Shown here piece after piece: positions 42,269 to 53,526 of a stretch of DNA of 64,000 nucleotides. A program made the position numbers and the translations under genes. How positions within the stretch are numbered: position 1 is the first letter of the stretch; the number at the start of each line of letters is the position of its first letter. Below the pieces are notes generated by a model, which had not been told where the DNA came from, searched no databases, and saw nothing but the letters and a program-made list of their open reading frames with translations. Origin of the DNA: Pedococcus_A sp963730585 (GTDB taxonomy: Bacteria > Actinomycetota > Actinomycetes > Actinomycetales > Dermatophilaceae); the NCBI GenBank assembly GCA_963730585.1, contig CAVSSL010000008.1, positions 178,521 through 242,520 on the forward strand, given 5' to 3'.

Positions 42269-43012
42269 TCAGGCCTTCTTGGCCGCGCGCTTGGCCGTCG
42301 TCTTCTTGGCGGCGGTCTTGGCGGGGGCGGTCTTCTTGGCGGTGGTCTTCTTCGCCGCCGTGGTGCGGGTGGTCGCGGCCTTCTTCGCAGGCGCCGTCTT
42401 CTTCGCGGTCGCCTTGGTCGCCGGGGCCGCCTTCTTGGCGGTGGTCTTCTTCGCCGTCGCCGTGCGGGTGGTGGTCGCGGCCTTCGCGGCCGGGGCCGCC
42501 TTCCTGGCGGTGGTCTTCCTGGCGGGCGCCGCCTTGGTGGCGGTGGTCTTCTTTGCCGCCGTGGTGGTCTTCTTGGCGGCGGCGGTGCGGGTGGTGGCCG
42601 CGGCCTTCTTGGCCGGGGCTGCCTTCTTGGTGGCGGCGGTCGTGGTCTTCTTGGCCGCGCCCGTGGCGGTGGCCGCCACACGGGTGGCGGAGCCGGCAGC
42701 GGCGCGGGCGCCGGCGACGGCTGCCTTGGGCAGCTTCTTCGGGTTGGCGACGACGTCCTTGAAGCCAGCGCCGGCGCGGAACTTCGGCACGTTCGTCTTC
42801 TTGATCTTCACCGTCTGGCCGGTGCGCGGGTTGCGGCCGGTGCGGGCGGCGCGGGCCGACTTCTCGAAGGTCCCGAAGCCGGTGATCGCGACCTTGCCGC
42901 CCTTGGCGACCTCGCGGATGATCACGTCGACGACGTGGGTCAGCGCGTCGTTCGCAGCCTTGCGGCTGCCCAGGCGCGACTCCAGCTCCTTGACCAGTTC
43001 TGCCTTGTTCAC
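42269..43012 (-). CDS. hup: HU-family nucleoid protein with long Lys/Ala-rich tail
   Basis: 247 residues. Residues 1-90 are a standard HU domain: NKAELVKELESRLGSRKAAN, GFGTFEKSARAARTGRNPRT and KKTNVPKFRAGAGFK. The remaining about 150 residues are repeats of Lys, Ala and Thr (KKAAPAKKAAATTRTAA and variants), like the histone-H1-like tail of mycobacterial HupB and Streptomyces HupS. The tail adds DNA compaction and is a target of acetylation in mycobacteria. GTG 43012 follows GGAGGGG. Confidence 0.95.
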   Translation of the reverse strand: MNKAELVKELESRLGSRKAANDALTHVVDVIIREVAKGGKVAITGFGTFEKSARAARTGRNPRTGQTVKIKKTNVPKFRAGAGFKDVVANPKKLPKAAVAGARAAAGSATRVAATATGAAKKTTTAATKKAAPAKKAAATTRTAAAKKTTTAAKKTTATKAAPARKTTARKAAPAAKAATTTRTATAKKTTAKKAAPATKATAKKTAPAKKAATTRTTAAKKTTAKKTAPAKTAAKKTTAKRAAKKA

Positions 43013-43096
43013 GTTGTCCCCTCCACAGGGTCCGGCGCTGGGCCCCTGGCCCAGCGAAGGTGGTGAGCGGCCGGGCTGGAGCCCGACATGGTGCTG

Positions 43097-43125
43097 ACGT
43101 TATGGCCCAACACCCGCGGAGTCCA
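43097..43125 (-). promoter_or_regulatory. candidate hup promoter
   Basis: On the minus strand TGGACT (43120-43125), 17 bases, then TAACGT (43097-43102). It would give an untranslated leader of about 80 bases. Confidence 0.45.
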
Positions 43126-43331
43126 CCACAGTGATCCCCCGATCCTTTGTGTCGCAACGGCATTCGTACCCAATTGGGGGCCCGCTCAGCCCCTTCTCGA
43201 GGGCCGTGAGCGGGCCGGCGGGGCGCCTGGGGAGGGGTGGCCCACGGCGCGGCGTACTCGACAAGATGCCTGTGCCACAACGGAATTGACGACACCGTCA
43301 CCCCTCAGGCCGGGGAGGGGTGGACGCGGAA

Positions 43332-43366
43332 CGGCCCCGGAAGGCGGTTCGCGCCGTCCGGGGCCG
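43332..43366 (-). terminator. hairpin terminator after leuCD
   Basis: CGGCCCCGGA (43332-43341) pairs exactly with TCCGGGGCCG (43357-43366), 66 bases past the leuD stop. There is no U-tract on the minus strand. Confidence 0.65.
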
Positions 43367-43432
43367 GGTTCCCGAGGAGGACTGGTGAAAAAAGTTGGCG
43401 GACACGCCGCCTGCGAGGGGCTTTCGGCTGCC

Positions 43433-44025
43433 TCAGGCCCCAATGGTCGTGGGCTTGTAGGACGGCCGACGACTCTCGAAGTCGGTCACGTCCTGCTCGT
43501 GGCGCAGGGTCAGGCTGATGTCGTCGAGGCCCTCGAGGAGGCGCCAGCGGGTGTAGTCGTCGACCTCGAACGGGGCCACGATGTCGCCGGCGGTGACGGT
43601 CCGCGAGACGAGGTCCACGGTCACCGGGGCGCCGGGCTCGTTCTCGAGGTACTTCCAGATCAGCTCGACGTCGTCCTGGGCGACCTGCGCGGTCAGCAGG
43701 CCCTGCTTGCCGCTGTTGCCGCGGAAGATGTCGGCGAACCGGCTGGAGATGACCACCCGGAAGCCGTAGTTCATGAGCGCCCAGACGGCGTGCTCGCGGG
43801 AGGAGCCGGTGCCGAAGTCCGGACCCGCCACGAGCACCGAGCCCGCGGCATACGAGGGGTTGTTGAGGACGAAGGTCTCGTCCTTGCGCCAGGCGGCGAA
43901 CAGGCCGTCCTCGAAGCCGGTGCGGGTGACCCGCTTGAGGTAGACCGCGGGGATGATCTGGTCGGTGTCGACGTTGCTGCGGCGCAGCGGGACGCCGGTG
44001 CCGGTGTGGCTGGTGAACTGCTCCA

Positions 44026-44026
<1 letters not shown>
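43433..44026 (-). CDS. leuD: 3-isopropylmalate dehydratase small subunit
   Basis: 197 residues. Swivelling domain of isopropylmalate isomerase: MEQFTSHTGTGVPLRRSNVD, TDQIIPAVYLKRV, GPDFGTGSSREHAVWAL and RFADIFRGNSGKQGLL. It works with LeuC to isomerise 2-isopropylmalate. Its ATG overlaps the leuC stop by one base (TGATG), so the pair is translationally coupled. Confidence 0.96.
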
Positions 44027-45465
<1,439 letters not shown>

Positions 45466-45547
45466 GTTCCCTCTCCTCGGCCGGCGAACTCGAAACGACG
45501 CCCCTGCGCGTCGTACTGCGAGGTTCGCACCGCGGCACACGTGCGTG

Positions 45548-45581
45548 AACTTGCGTCTCAGGCAATGAGACGTCAATATCA
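45548..45581. promoter_or_regulatory. shared divergent promoter/operator of leuCD and the IclR regulator
   Basis: The palindrome GTCTCA-n5-TGAGAC spans 45555-45571. Rightward promoter: TTGCGT (45551-45556), 17 bases, CAATAT (45574-45579), then six bases to the ATG 45586. Leftward promoter: TTGACG (45571-45576 on the minus strand), 17 bases, CAAGTT (45548-45553). The palindrome therefore fills the spacer of both. The half-site plus flank TGAGACGTCAATATCA (45566-45581) recurs at leuB. Confidence 0.7.
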
Positions 45582-45585
45582 ATGC

Positions 45586-46326
45586 ATGGACAACACCAGC
45601 GGGGTCGGCGTCCTCGACAAGGCAGCCGTCGTTCTCGGCGCCCTCGAGGCAGGGCCCTCCACCCTTGCGCAGCTCGTCACGGCCACCGGCCTGGCCCGCC
45701 CGACAGCCCACCGGCTGGCGGTCGCGCTGGAGCACCACCGTCTCGTCACGCGAGACATGCAGGGCCGCTTCGTGCTCGGCCCCCGCCTCGCGGAGCTCGC
45801 CGCCGCCGCCGGTGAGGACAAGCTCCTGGCCGCCGCCGGCCCGGTGCTCGGCGCCCTGCGCGACCACACCAACGAGAGCGCCCAGCTCTTCCGCCGCCAG
45901 GGTGACCACCGCATCTGCGTCTCGGCCGCCGAGCGACCGGTCGGCCTGCGCGACTCGATCCCGGTGGGCGCGACCCTCTCGATGCTCGCCGGCTCGGCCG
46001 CCCAGGTGCTGCTCGCCTGGGAGGAGCCCGACCGGCTGCACCGCGGGCTGCACGGCGCCAAGTTCACCGCCACCACGCTCTCGGGCGTCCGGCGCCGCGG
46101 CTGGGCGCAGAGCGTCGGCGAGCGCGAGGCAGGGGTGGCGTCGGTCTCGGCCCCGGTGCGCGGCCCCTCAGGTCGCGTGGTGGCTGCCGTCTCGATCTCC
46201 GGACCCATCGAGCGGCTCTCCCGCCAGCCCGGCCGCCTCCACGCGGCCACCGTGGTCGCCGGCGCGAACAAGCTCACCGAGGTGCTGGCGCGGCACGCCG
46301 CCCAGCAACAGCAGCAGAACGCCTGA
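45586..46326 (+). CDS. ndgR: IclR-family regulator (NdgR/LtbR type)
   Basis: 246 residues. N-terminal winged helix: VGVLDKAAVVLGALEAGPST, TLAQLVTATGLARPTAHRLA and LEHHRLVTRDMQGRFVLG. The C-terminal IclR effector domain has RQGDHRICVSAAERPVGLRD and SVSAPVRGPSGRVVAAVSIS. Divergence from leuCD is the known context of NdgR (Streptomyces) and LtbR (Corynebacterium), which control leucine genes. ATG 45586 is six bases from a -10-like CAATAT, so the message is probably leaderless and autoregulated. It ends in a Gln run. Confidence 0.9.
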   Translation: MDNTSGVGVLDKAAVVLGALEAGPSTLAQLVTATGLARPTAHRLAVALEHHRLVTRDMQGRFVLGPRLAELAAAAGEDKLLAAAGPVLGALRDHTNESAQLFRRQGDHRICVSAAERPVGLRDSIPVGATLSMLAGSAAQVLLAWEEPDRLHRGLHGAKFTATTLSGVRRRGWAQSVGEREAGVASVSAPVRGPSGRVVAAVSISGPIERLSRQPGRLHAATVVAGANKLTEVLARHAAQQQQQNA

Positions 46327-46339
46327 CCCGAACAGGCCG

Positions 46340-46369
46340 GTATGCCGCGTGGCCGGCCACGCGGCATAC
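46340..46369. repeat. perfect loop-less palindrome GTATGCCGCGTGGCC
   Basis: 15-base arms 46340-46354 and 46355-46369 are exact reverse complements with no spacer, right after the ndgR stop. It carries the recurrent GTATGCC word at both ends. It could double as the ndgR terminator. Confidence 0.8.
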
Positions 46370-46535
46370 GGACGCTGTTCCTCCGCCGGCTGTCGAGCTC
46401 CTGGCCCGGCGGCGTCGACACTCGGTCCTCCGCGCCACCACGGCACTCTGCCCGCCCCCTGTCGCCGTGCCCATCGAAACTGGCGGGCTGGGCGACGGCA
46501 GGTGGGCACAGTGGGGGCACGCGCACCCCCGGGCC

Positions 46536-46607
46536 GGCACTGAGCCTCACAACGGCACTGAGCCCCACAACGGCACTGAGTCCCACAACAGCACTGAGCC
46601 CCACAAC
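46536..46607. repeat. 18-bp tandem repeat, four copies
   Basis: Units 46536, 46554, 46572 and 46590 with consensus GGCACTGAGCCCCACAAC; copies differ by one or two bases. A fifth, broken copy runs into the terminator. It is open in one plus-strand frame (EPHNGT-type repeat) but I see no start context, so I treat it as non-coding. Confidence 0.85.
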
Positions 46608-46612
46608 AGCGA

Positions 46613-46641
46613 AGAGCCCCCGTCCGCTGGACGGGGGCTCT
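46613..46641 (-). terminator. terminator of the tRNA-Gln/tRNA-Glu transcript
   Basis: AGAGCCCCCGTCC pairs perfectly with GGACGGGGGCTCT around a three-base loop, seven bases past the 3' end of tRNA-Glu. Confidence 0.85.
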
Positions 46642-46648
46642 GGTCGCG

Positions 46649-46721
46649 TAGCCCCGACGGGATTCGAACCCGCGCTACCGCCTTGAGAGGGCGGCGTGCT
46701 AGGCCGCTACACAACGGGGCC
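46649..46721 (-). tRNA. tRNA-Glu (anticodon CTC)
   Basis: 73 bases with a full cloverleaf on the minus strand. Acceptor GGCCCCG with CGGGGCT; anticodon stem CCGCC / GGCGG closing the loop CTCTCAA, anticodon CTC; T-arm GCGGGTTCGAATCCCGT. The CCA tail is not encoded. It lies about 1 kb from gltX, which charges it, and downstream of tRNA-Gln. Confidence 0.95.
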
Positions 46722-46830
46722 CTAGCTGGTGCCTGATCGCCTTCCAGCGCTTCAGGCAGCGGAGAGAACCATACCTGCTGGTGTGGATTTCTCCGAATCG
46801 GCCTCTGGTCTCGCGACCGGAGAACACGCG

Positions 46831-46902
46831 CTGGGGTACCAGGACTCGAACCTAGACTAACTGAACCAGAATCAGTCGTGCTGCCAATTACACCATACCC
46901 CA
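46831..46902 (-). tRNA. tRNA-Gln (anticodon CTG)
   Basis: 72 bases on the minus strand. Acceptor TGGGGTA with TACCCCA; anticodon stem ACTGA / TCAGT with loop TTCTGGT, anticodon CTG; T-arm around GGTTCGAGTCC. Actinobacteria generally lack glutaminyl-tRNA synthetase, so the non-discriminating GltX nearby is expected to mischarge it with Glu before amidation by GatCAB. Confidence 0.95.
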
Positions 46903-47002
46903 AGGGGGTATCACTGCCGTCGGCCTCGGAAGGCCCGGGCGGTGAACCGAGAGCAGACTCTACCGGCCCCACCGACCGTCTCCCAAATCGGCCCGTCGGG
47001 CC

Positions 47003-47443
47003 TCAGCAGGTGGCCGCGGCCTCCACGTCGAGCGCGCGGATGCGGGCGCACAGGGCCTTCATGAGGGAGCGCCGCAGCGAGGCGTGGCGGTCGATGAGCG
47101 GCCAGAAGGTCAGCGGCGAGATGGCGAAGGTCTCCAGCCCCTCCTCCCCCGCCGTCAGGGTGGCCGAGCGCCGCCCGCCGTCGATCACCGAGATCTCGCC
47201 GAAGTAGTCACCGGGGCCGAGGGTGCCCTCTCGGCGCACGCCGCCCACGTCCACGACCACGGTGCCCGCGAGGATGACCTGGAGCCCGGCGTCCTCGTTG
47301 CCCTGGGTCACGACCGCGTGCCCGGCCGGCGTGCGGATGGTCGAGCCCGAGGCGACCAGGTCGGCGATGACGGCCTCAGACAGGCCGGAGAACAGGTCGA
47401 TGTCCTTGAGCAGGTCGGGCAGCGCCGAGCGCGTCGCTTGCAT
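47003..47443 (-). CDS. cyclic nucleotide-binding domain protein without DNA-binding domain
   Basis: 146 residues. One CNB/cupin beta-roll: DIDLFSGLSEAVIADLVASG, VVTQGNEDAGLQVILAGTVV, GPGDYFGEISVIDGGRRSAT. The phosphate-binding cassette FGEISVIDGGRRSAT resembles cAMP-binding proteins (FGE...R). No helix-turn-helix follows; it ends LDVEAAATC. Probably a sensor subunit or regulator acting on a partner protein. ATG 47443 is preferred; GTG and other codons up to 47479 are possible. Confidence 0.82.
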   Translation of the reverse strand: MQATRSALPDLLKDIDLFSGLSEAVIADLVASGSTIRTPAGHAVVTQGNEDAGLQVILAGTVVVDVGGVRREGTLGPGDYFGEISVIDGGRRSATLTAGEEGLETFAISPLTFWPLIDRHASLRRSLMKALCARIRALDVEAAATC

Positions 47444-47647
47444 GGCAACCCCTCCCGTGCCGCGCCTCACGGTGGGCACAACGATCCGGTGGTGCCGCCC
47501 AGTGTGGCGTCGGCCCCGCGACCACGGCTCGTCCGAAAGCCGTAGGTGCCCGGCTCGACCGTGGCGATCGAACCGGGCACCCCGGTGCTGCTGAGTCGGT
47601 CTCGTGGTGCTTCGTCGGTCTGGTGGTGCTGCTGCGTCGGCGTCGTG

Positions 47648-49171
<1,524 letters not shown>

Positions 49172-49267
49172 GGTGGGTCCGATTCTAGGGGCGCAGCGCG
49201 CGACGGCCGCCGGGCCCGGTTCCAGGGCGCGGGGAGCGCCACCCGCCGGGCCGGCGAGGCGGCTGCC

Positions 49268-50042
49268 TCAGTCCTTGTCGACGAAGGGGTTGGAGAGCAC
49301 GCCGATGCCGTCGATCTCGACCTCGACCCGCTGGCCGGCCACCACCGGCCCCACCCCCGCCGGCGTGCCGGTCAGGATGACGTCGCCGGGCAGGAGGGTG
49401 AACGCCTTGGACGCGTGGGAGACCAGGGTCGCGACGTCGTGCACCATGTCGGCGGTGGTGCCGTCCTGCACCACCTCGCCGTCCGCGCCGGGTGACGAGC
49501 GACAGGTCGCTGGTGTCGAGGTCGGTCTCGATCCACGGGCCGATCGGGCAGAACGTGTCCATGCCCTTGGCCCGGGCCCACTGACCGTCGCCGCGCTGCA
49601 GGTCGCGCGCGGTGACGTCGTTGGCGCACGTGTAGCCGTAGATGACCTTGGCGACGTCCGCGGGCTCGACGTCCTTGCAGACCCGGCCGATGACGACGGC
49701 GAGCTCACCCTCGTAGTGGACCTCCGAGGTCAGCGGCGGGATGACCACCGGGTCGCCGGGCCCGACCACCGCGGTGTTGGGGATGAGGAACATCAGCGGC
49801 TCGGCGGGGGCCTCACCGCCCATCTCCTTGGCGTGGTCGGCGTAGTTCTTGCCGATGCCGATCACCTTGCTGCGCGGGATGACCGGCGCGAGCAGCCGCA
49901 CGTCGGCGACGTCGTGCGTCGCACCCGTCAGCTCGATCTTCGTGTAGAGCGGGTCGCCCGTGATCTCGGCGATCTTCTCGCCCGCCCCGTCGACCAGCCC
50001 GAACACCGGGTCGTCACCTGTCGTGAACCTCGCGATACGCAC
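49268..50042 (-). pseudogene. fumarylacetoacetate hydrolase-family gene with one frameshift
   Basis: The N-terminal about 180 residues read in one frame (MRIARFTTGDDPVFGLVDG, GIGKNYADHAKEMGG, PNTAVVGPGDPVVIPP, VHYEGELAVVIGR, GYTCANDVTARDLQ). The rest (DGEVVQDGTTADMVHDV, PGDVILTGTPAGVG, VEVEIDGIGVLSNPF) is in the next frame. The switch is near 49490, in CCCGGCGCGGACGG. One base too many explains it. Metal ligands of the FAH fold are present in both parts. The full protein would be about 258 residues, normal for 2-hydroxyhepta-2,4-diene-1,7-dioate isomerase-like enzymes. TAGGCT six bases before GTG 50042. Sequencing error and true mutation cannot be told apart. Confidence 0.85.
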
Positions 50043-50075
50043 GACCAGAGCCTAACGACGCCGGCACGAGCGCTC

Positions 50076-50939
50076 TCACCGGGCGGGCTGCAGGAGGCGC
50101 GCCTCCACGGCGGTGGCCAGCACGGCATACCCGGCGTCGTTGGCGTGGATGTCGCCACGGGTGCACATCCAGGTCCAGGTGCAGATCCTGACGACGTTGG
50201 TCGGGAGCGTGCCGAAAGCGCTCGCGATGGGAGTCCAGCTGGTGCTCTCGAACGCGCCGGCAACGTCGGCGACCTCGGCGTCCGCGGCCGCTGCGCGACC
50301 GGCGATGACCCCGTTCAGCTGCGCCTGCAGGCCCGACGACGCGGTCGCCAGGGCTTGGCCGGAGGGGCCGGTCAGCCACGCGGCGAGGAAGGGGTTGTAG
50401 TAGTTGAGGACGACGATCTCGACGTCCGGGCCGGCCGCGGCGCGCAGCTCGGTCAGGATGCGGCCGAGGTTGGTGTTGATCCGCTGGAGCGCCGCCGCCG
50501 CACAGGCCGGGTCGATCGCCGGGCGCGCACACGCGGTGATGTCGTTGGCCCCGACGTCGAGGGTGACCAGGCGGGTGTTCCTGCCGTGCGCGTGCAGGAA
50601 CTCGACGGCCTGGGCGAGCTGGGTCCCCTCCTCGTAGGCGCAGCGGTCACCCTCGACCATGCTGACGGTGGTGGCGCCTGAGCAGGCGAGGTTGACCAGC
50701 GTGGTCTTCGGCGAGCTCTCCTGCACCGTGGCCAGCACCTCGCCGACGTAGCCGCCGTCACGCTCGTCACCGACGCCGGGCTGGTAGCCCGCCGCGAGCG
50801 AGTCCCCGAGCGCGAGGTACCACCCCATCGCCCGGGACTCGCCACCCTTGGGCTCTTGGCCCGGTCCCGCGGTCGCGGCTCCTGCCGACGCCACCAGAGT
50901 CATGAGCGCGAGCACCGCGCCGCACAGCCGTCTCTTCAT
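50076..50939 (-). CDS. secreted SGNH/GDSL-type lipase or esterase
   Basis: 287 residues. Signal peptide KRRLCGAVLALMTLVASAGA with cleavage near residue 24. SGNH blocks: LALGDSLAAGYQPG (Ser), NLACSGATT (Gly), TLDVGANDIT (Asn), and the C-terminal RGDIHANDAGYAVLA (Asp/His). It also has several cysteines for disulfides. The substrate is unknown. ATG 50939 has GGGGGAG about seven bases ahead; longer readings to 51032 lack a signal-peptide start. Confidence 0.9.
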   Translation of the reverse strand: MKRRLCGAVLALMTLVASAGAATAGPGQEPKGGESRAMGWYLALGDSLAAGYQPGVGDERDGGYVGEVLATVQESSPKTTLVNLACSGATTVSMVEGDRCAYEEGTQLAQAVEFLHAHGRNTRLVTLDVGANDITACARPAIDPACAAAALQRINTNLGRILTELRAAAGPDVEIVVLNYYNPFLAAWLTGPSGQALATASSGLQAQLNGVIAGRAAAADAEVADVAGAFESTSWTPIASAFGTLPTNVVRICTWTWMCTRGDIHANDAGYAVLATAVEARLLQPAR

Positions 50940-51055
50940 GGTCTGCTCCCCCTGCTTCCCGGCCGGCGCCCCGTTGCGCCCGCCCCCAAACGCAGTGGCT
51001 GCACCGTCCCACCGTGAACTCGGCGTGCGCAAGAGGCGAACTACCCTTGGTGCCC

Positions 51056-51952
51056 GTGTCGGTGCGCGTGATGGGCAGGAGCGAGTGGGAGGCCGCGGAG
51101 GCCGCCCACCACGCCCGCGTCGACGCCGCCACCGCCGCGCACCTGCGCCGCCGCGAGGACGGGCGCAGGCACCCGGTCGAGGACTTCCTGTTCACCTACT
51201 ACTCGCACCGGCCCGCGCAGCTGCGGCGCTGGCACCCGGGTCCGGGCGTGCTGCTCGAGGACGCGGCCGACCTGCCCCGGGCTGCCTGGAAGCACTACCG
51301 CGTCGTGGGCGACCAGGTGTCACTCGACGCCGCGGCCTTCCTCGAGGCGCGCCGGGAGTCGGTGGAGTTCGCGTCGCGCCTCGTGCGGGCCACGCTCGGG
51401 CGGCAGGCGCAACTCGGCTGCTTCGGGCTCCACGAGTGGGCCATGGTCTACCGGCTCGGCGAGGACGAGGTCCGCCACGCGGGGTGGCCGCTGCGGCTGG
51501 GCGCCACCGGCACCGACGACGTCGTCGAGGCACACCAGATCCGCTGCTCGCACTACGACGCGTTCCGCTTCTACACCCCGCCGGCGCGGTCGCTGAACCT
51601 CCTCCAGCCCACCCGGGCGAGCCAGCCCGACCTCGAGCAGCCGGGCTGCCTGCACGCCGGCATGGACCTCTACAAGTGGGCCTACAAGGTCTCGCCGGCC
51701 GTGCCCAGCGACCTCGTCATGGACTGCTTCGACCTCGCCCGCGAGATCCGCGAGCTCGACATGCGCGCCTCCCCCTACGACCTGCGCGAGCTCGGCTACG
51801 AGCCGGTGCCGATCGAGACGCCTACCGGCAAGGCCGCGTATGCCGCCGCGCAGCGCGGCTTCGCGGCGCGTGGTCAGGCGCTGCGCGAGCGCCTGCTCGC
51901 CGCCATCGACGACCTGCGAGCGAGCCGGGAGACCAGCAGCCGAACGGGGTGA
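51056..51952 (+). CDS. 3-methyladenine-DNA-glycosylase-annotated family protein
   Basis: 298 residues from GTG 51056. I recognise the actinobacterial family usually named 3-methyladenine DNA glycosylase: RRHPVEDFLFTYYSHRPAQL, RWHPGPGVLLE, FGLHEWAMVYR, RCSHYDAFRFYTPPAR and MDLYKWAYKVSPAVPSDLVMD. I see no helix-hairpin-helix, so the activity implied by that name is doubtful. TACCCT eight bases before GTG 51056 suggests a leaderless start; ATG 51071 is the alternative. It is followed after 36 bases by argG. Confidence 0.8.
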   Translation: MSVRVMGRSEWEAAEAAHHARVDAATAAHLRRREDGRRHPVEDFLFTYYSHRPAQLRRWHPGPGVLLEDAADLPRAAWKHYRVVGDQVSLDAAAFLEARRESVEFASRLVRATLGRQAQLGCFGLHEWAMVYRLGEDEVRHAGWPLRLGATGTDDVVEAHQIRCSHYDAFRFYTPPARSLNLLQPTRASQPDLEQPGCLHAGMDLYKWAYKVSPAVPSDLVMDCFDLAREIRELDMRASPYDLRELGYEPVPIETPTGKAAYAAAQRGFAARGQALRERLLAAIDDLRASRETSSRTG

Positions 51953-51987
51953 GCCCCGCCCCGCCTCGCCCCGTAGGCTTTGCTCTC

Positions 51988-53412
51988 GTGTCCAAAGTCC
52001 TCACTTCCCTCCCCGTCGGCGAGAAGGTCGGCATCGCGTTCTCCGGTGGCCTCGACACCTCGGTGGCCGTCGCCTGGATGCGCGAGCACGGCGCCGTCCC
52101 CTGCACCTACACGGCCGACCTCGGCCAGTACGACGAGCCGGACATCGACTCGGTGCCCGGCCGCGCCGGCGCCTACGGCGCCGAGCTGGCCCGCCTCGTC
52201 GACTGCCGCGCCGCCCTGGTCGAGGAAGGCTTCTCCGCCATCGCGTGCGGCGCCTTCCACATCCGCAGCGGCGGGCGCACGTACTTCAACACCACCCCGC
52301 TCGGCAGGGCAGTGACCGGCACCCTGCTGGTGCGCGCCATGCACGAGGACGGCGTCGACATCTGGGGTGACGGCTCCACGTTCAAGGGCAACGACATCGA
52401 GCGGTTCTACCGCTACGGCCTCCTGGCGAACCCGGCGCTGCGGATCTACAAGCCCTGGCTCGACGCCGACTTCGTCACCGAGCTCGGCGGCCGCACCGAG
52501 ATGTCGGAGTGGCTCAAGGCCCGCGACCTCCCCTACCGCGCGAGCACCGAGAAGGCGTACTCCACCGACGCCAACATCTGGGGTGCCACGCACGAGGCCA
52601 AGAAGCTCGAGTACCTCGACGCCTCGATGGAGATCGTCGAGCCGATCATGGGCGTCGCCTTCTGGGACGAGTCGGTGCAGATCGCGACCGAGGACGTCAC
52701 GGTCCGCTTCGAGCAGGGCCGCCCCGTCGCCATCAACGGCCAGGAGTTCACCGACCCGGTCGCCCTGGTCAACGAGGCCAACACGATCGGTGGCCGCCAC
52801 GGGCTCGGCATGTCCGACCAGATCGAGAACCGCATCATCGAGGCCAAGAGCCGCGGCATCTACGAGGCCCCGGGCCTGGCGCTGCTGCACATCACCTACG
52901 AGCGGCTCCTCAACGCGGTCCACAACGAGGACACCATCGCCAACTACCACGCGGAGGGCCGCCGCCTCGGCCGGCTGCTCTACGAGGGCCGCTGGCTCGA
53001 CCCGCAGTCGCTGATGCTGCGCGAGTCGCTGCAGCGCTGGGTCGCCTCGGCCGTGACGGGCGAGGTCACGCTGCGCCTGCGTCGTGGTGAGGACTACTCG
53101 ATCCTCGACACCAAGGGCACCGGCTTCAGCTACCACCCCGAGAAGCTGTCCATGGAGCGCACCGAGGACGCGGCCTTCGGCCCCGTCGACCGCATCGGCC
53201 AGCTCACCATGCGCAACCTCGACATCGCCGACTCCCGCGCCAAGCTCGAGGGGTATGCCGCCGCGGGGCTGCTCGGCGTGCGTCACCAGGAGCTCGTGGG
53301 CGAGCTCGAGCCGGGCGGCGCCCACGCCATCTCCGCCAACCCGGCGGCTGCAAACGTCGACCTCGAGGACGACGCCCTCGACCGGGCCGCGATGGAGTCC
53401 GGCACCGACTGA
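51988..53412 (+). CDS. argG: argininosuccinate synthase
   Basis: 474 residues. ATP loop VGIAFSGGLDTSVAVAWM, CTYTADLGQYDEPDID, YFNTTPLGRAVTGTLLV, IWGDGSTFKGNDIERFYRYG and SYHPEKLSMERTEDAAF are the features of the longer, E. coli-like subtype of ArgG. It joins citrulline and aspartate in arginine synthesis. TAGGCT eight bases before GTG 51988 suggests a leaderless transcript. It stands alone here, without argH or the other arg genes. Confidence 0.96.
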   Translation: MSKVLTSLPVGEKVGIAFSGGLDTSVAVAWMREHGAVPCTYTADLGQYDEPDIDSVPGRAGAYGAELARLVDCRAALVEEGFSAIACGAFHIRSGGRTYFNTTPLGRAVTGTLLVRAMHEDGVDIWGDGSTFKGNDIERFYRYGLLANPALRIYKPWLDADFVTELGGRTEMSEWLKARDLPYRASTEKAYSTDANIWGATHEAKKLEYLDASMEIVEPIMGVAFWDESVQIATEDVTVRFEQGRPVAINGQEFTDPVALVNEANTIGGRHGLGMSDQIENRIIEAKSRGIYEAPGLALLHITYERLLNAVHNEDTIANYHAEGRRLGRLLYEGRWLDPQSLMLRESLQRWVASAVTGEVTLRLRRGEDYSILDTKGTGFSYHPEKLSMERTEDAAFGPVDRIGQLTMRNLDIADSRAKLEGYAAAGLLGVRHQELVGELEPGGAHAISANPAAANVDLEDDALDRAAMESGTD

Positions 53413-53472
53413 CGCCGACGCCCACTTGGGTCGTGCGCGATCTGGTTCGCCCGCGGCATACCGAAGGCACGA

Positions 53473-53509
53473 CGAAGGGCCCCGCTCCTGCATGGAGCGA
53501 GGCCCTTCG
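53473..53509. terminator. bidirectional terminator between argG and cimA
   Basis: CGAAGGGCC.CGCTCC pairs with GGAGCG.GGCCCTTCG around a five-base loop, with the single mismatch in the middle. It serves the convergent argG and cimA. Confidence 0.85.
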
Positions 53510-53526
53510 ACGTCGGGGCCGAGGCC

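Larger units (their letters stand above)
43013..43432. other. 420-bp intergenic region between hup and leuD
   Basis: No coding potential that I can support. It holds a candidate hup promoter near 43097-43125 and the leuD terminator hairpin at 43332-43366. The middle part is GC-rich without clear repeats, apart from two GGGGAGGGGTGG-like words (around 43228 and 43312). Confidence 0.6.
46327..46648. other. 322-bp gap between ndgR and tRNA-Glu
   Basis: Contains no gene I can support. It holds a perfect GTATGCC palindrome (46340-46369), an 18-bp tandem repeat (46536-46607) and the terminator of the tRNA transcript (46613-46641). About 165 bases between the first two show nothing I recognise. Confidence 0.6.

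Noticed and set aside
42269..42720. Regular Lys/Ala repeats that look like a tandem array
   Set aside because: They encode the low-complexity tail of the HU protein, a known feature of actinobacterial HU.
46536..46607. CRISPR-like spaced repeats
   Set aside because: The 18-bp units are directly adjacent with no unique spacers and no cas genes are in the window.
46536..46640. Repetitive plus-strand peptide (EPHNGT repeats)
   Set aside because: No start context, and it runs into the tRNA terminator and tRNA-Glu.
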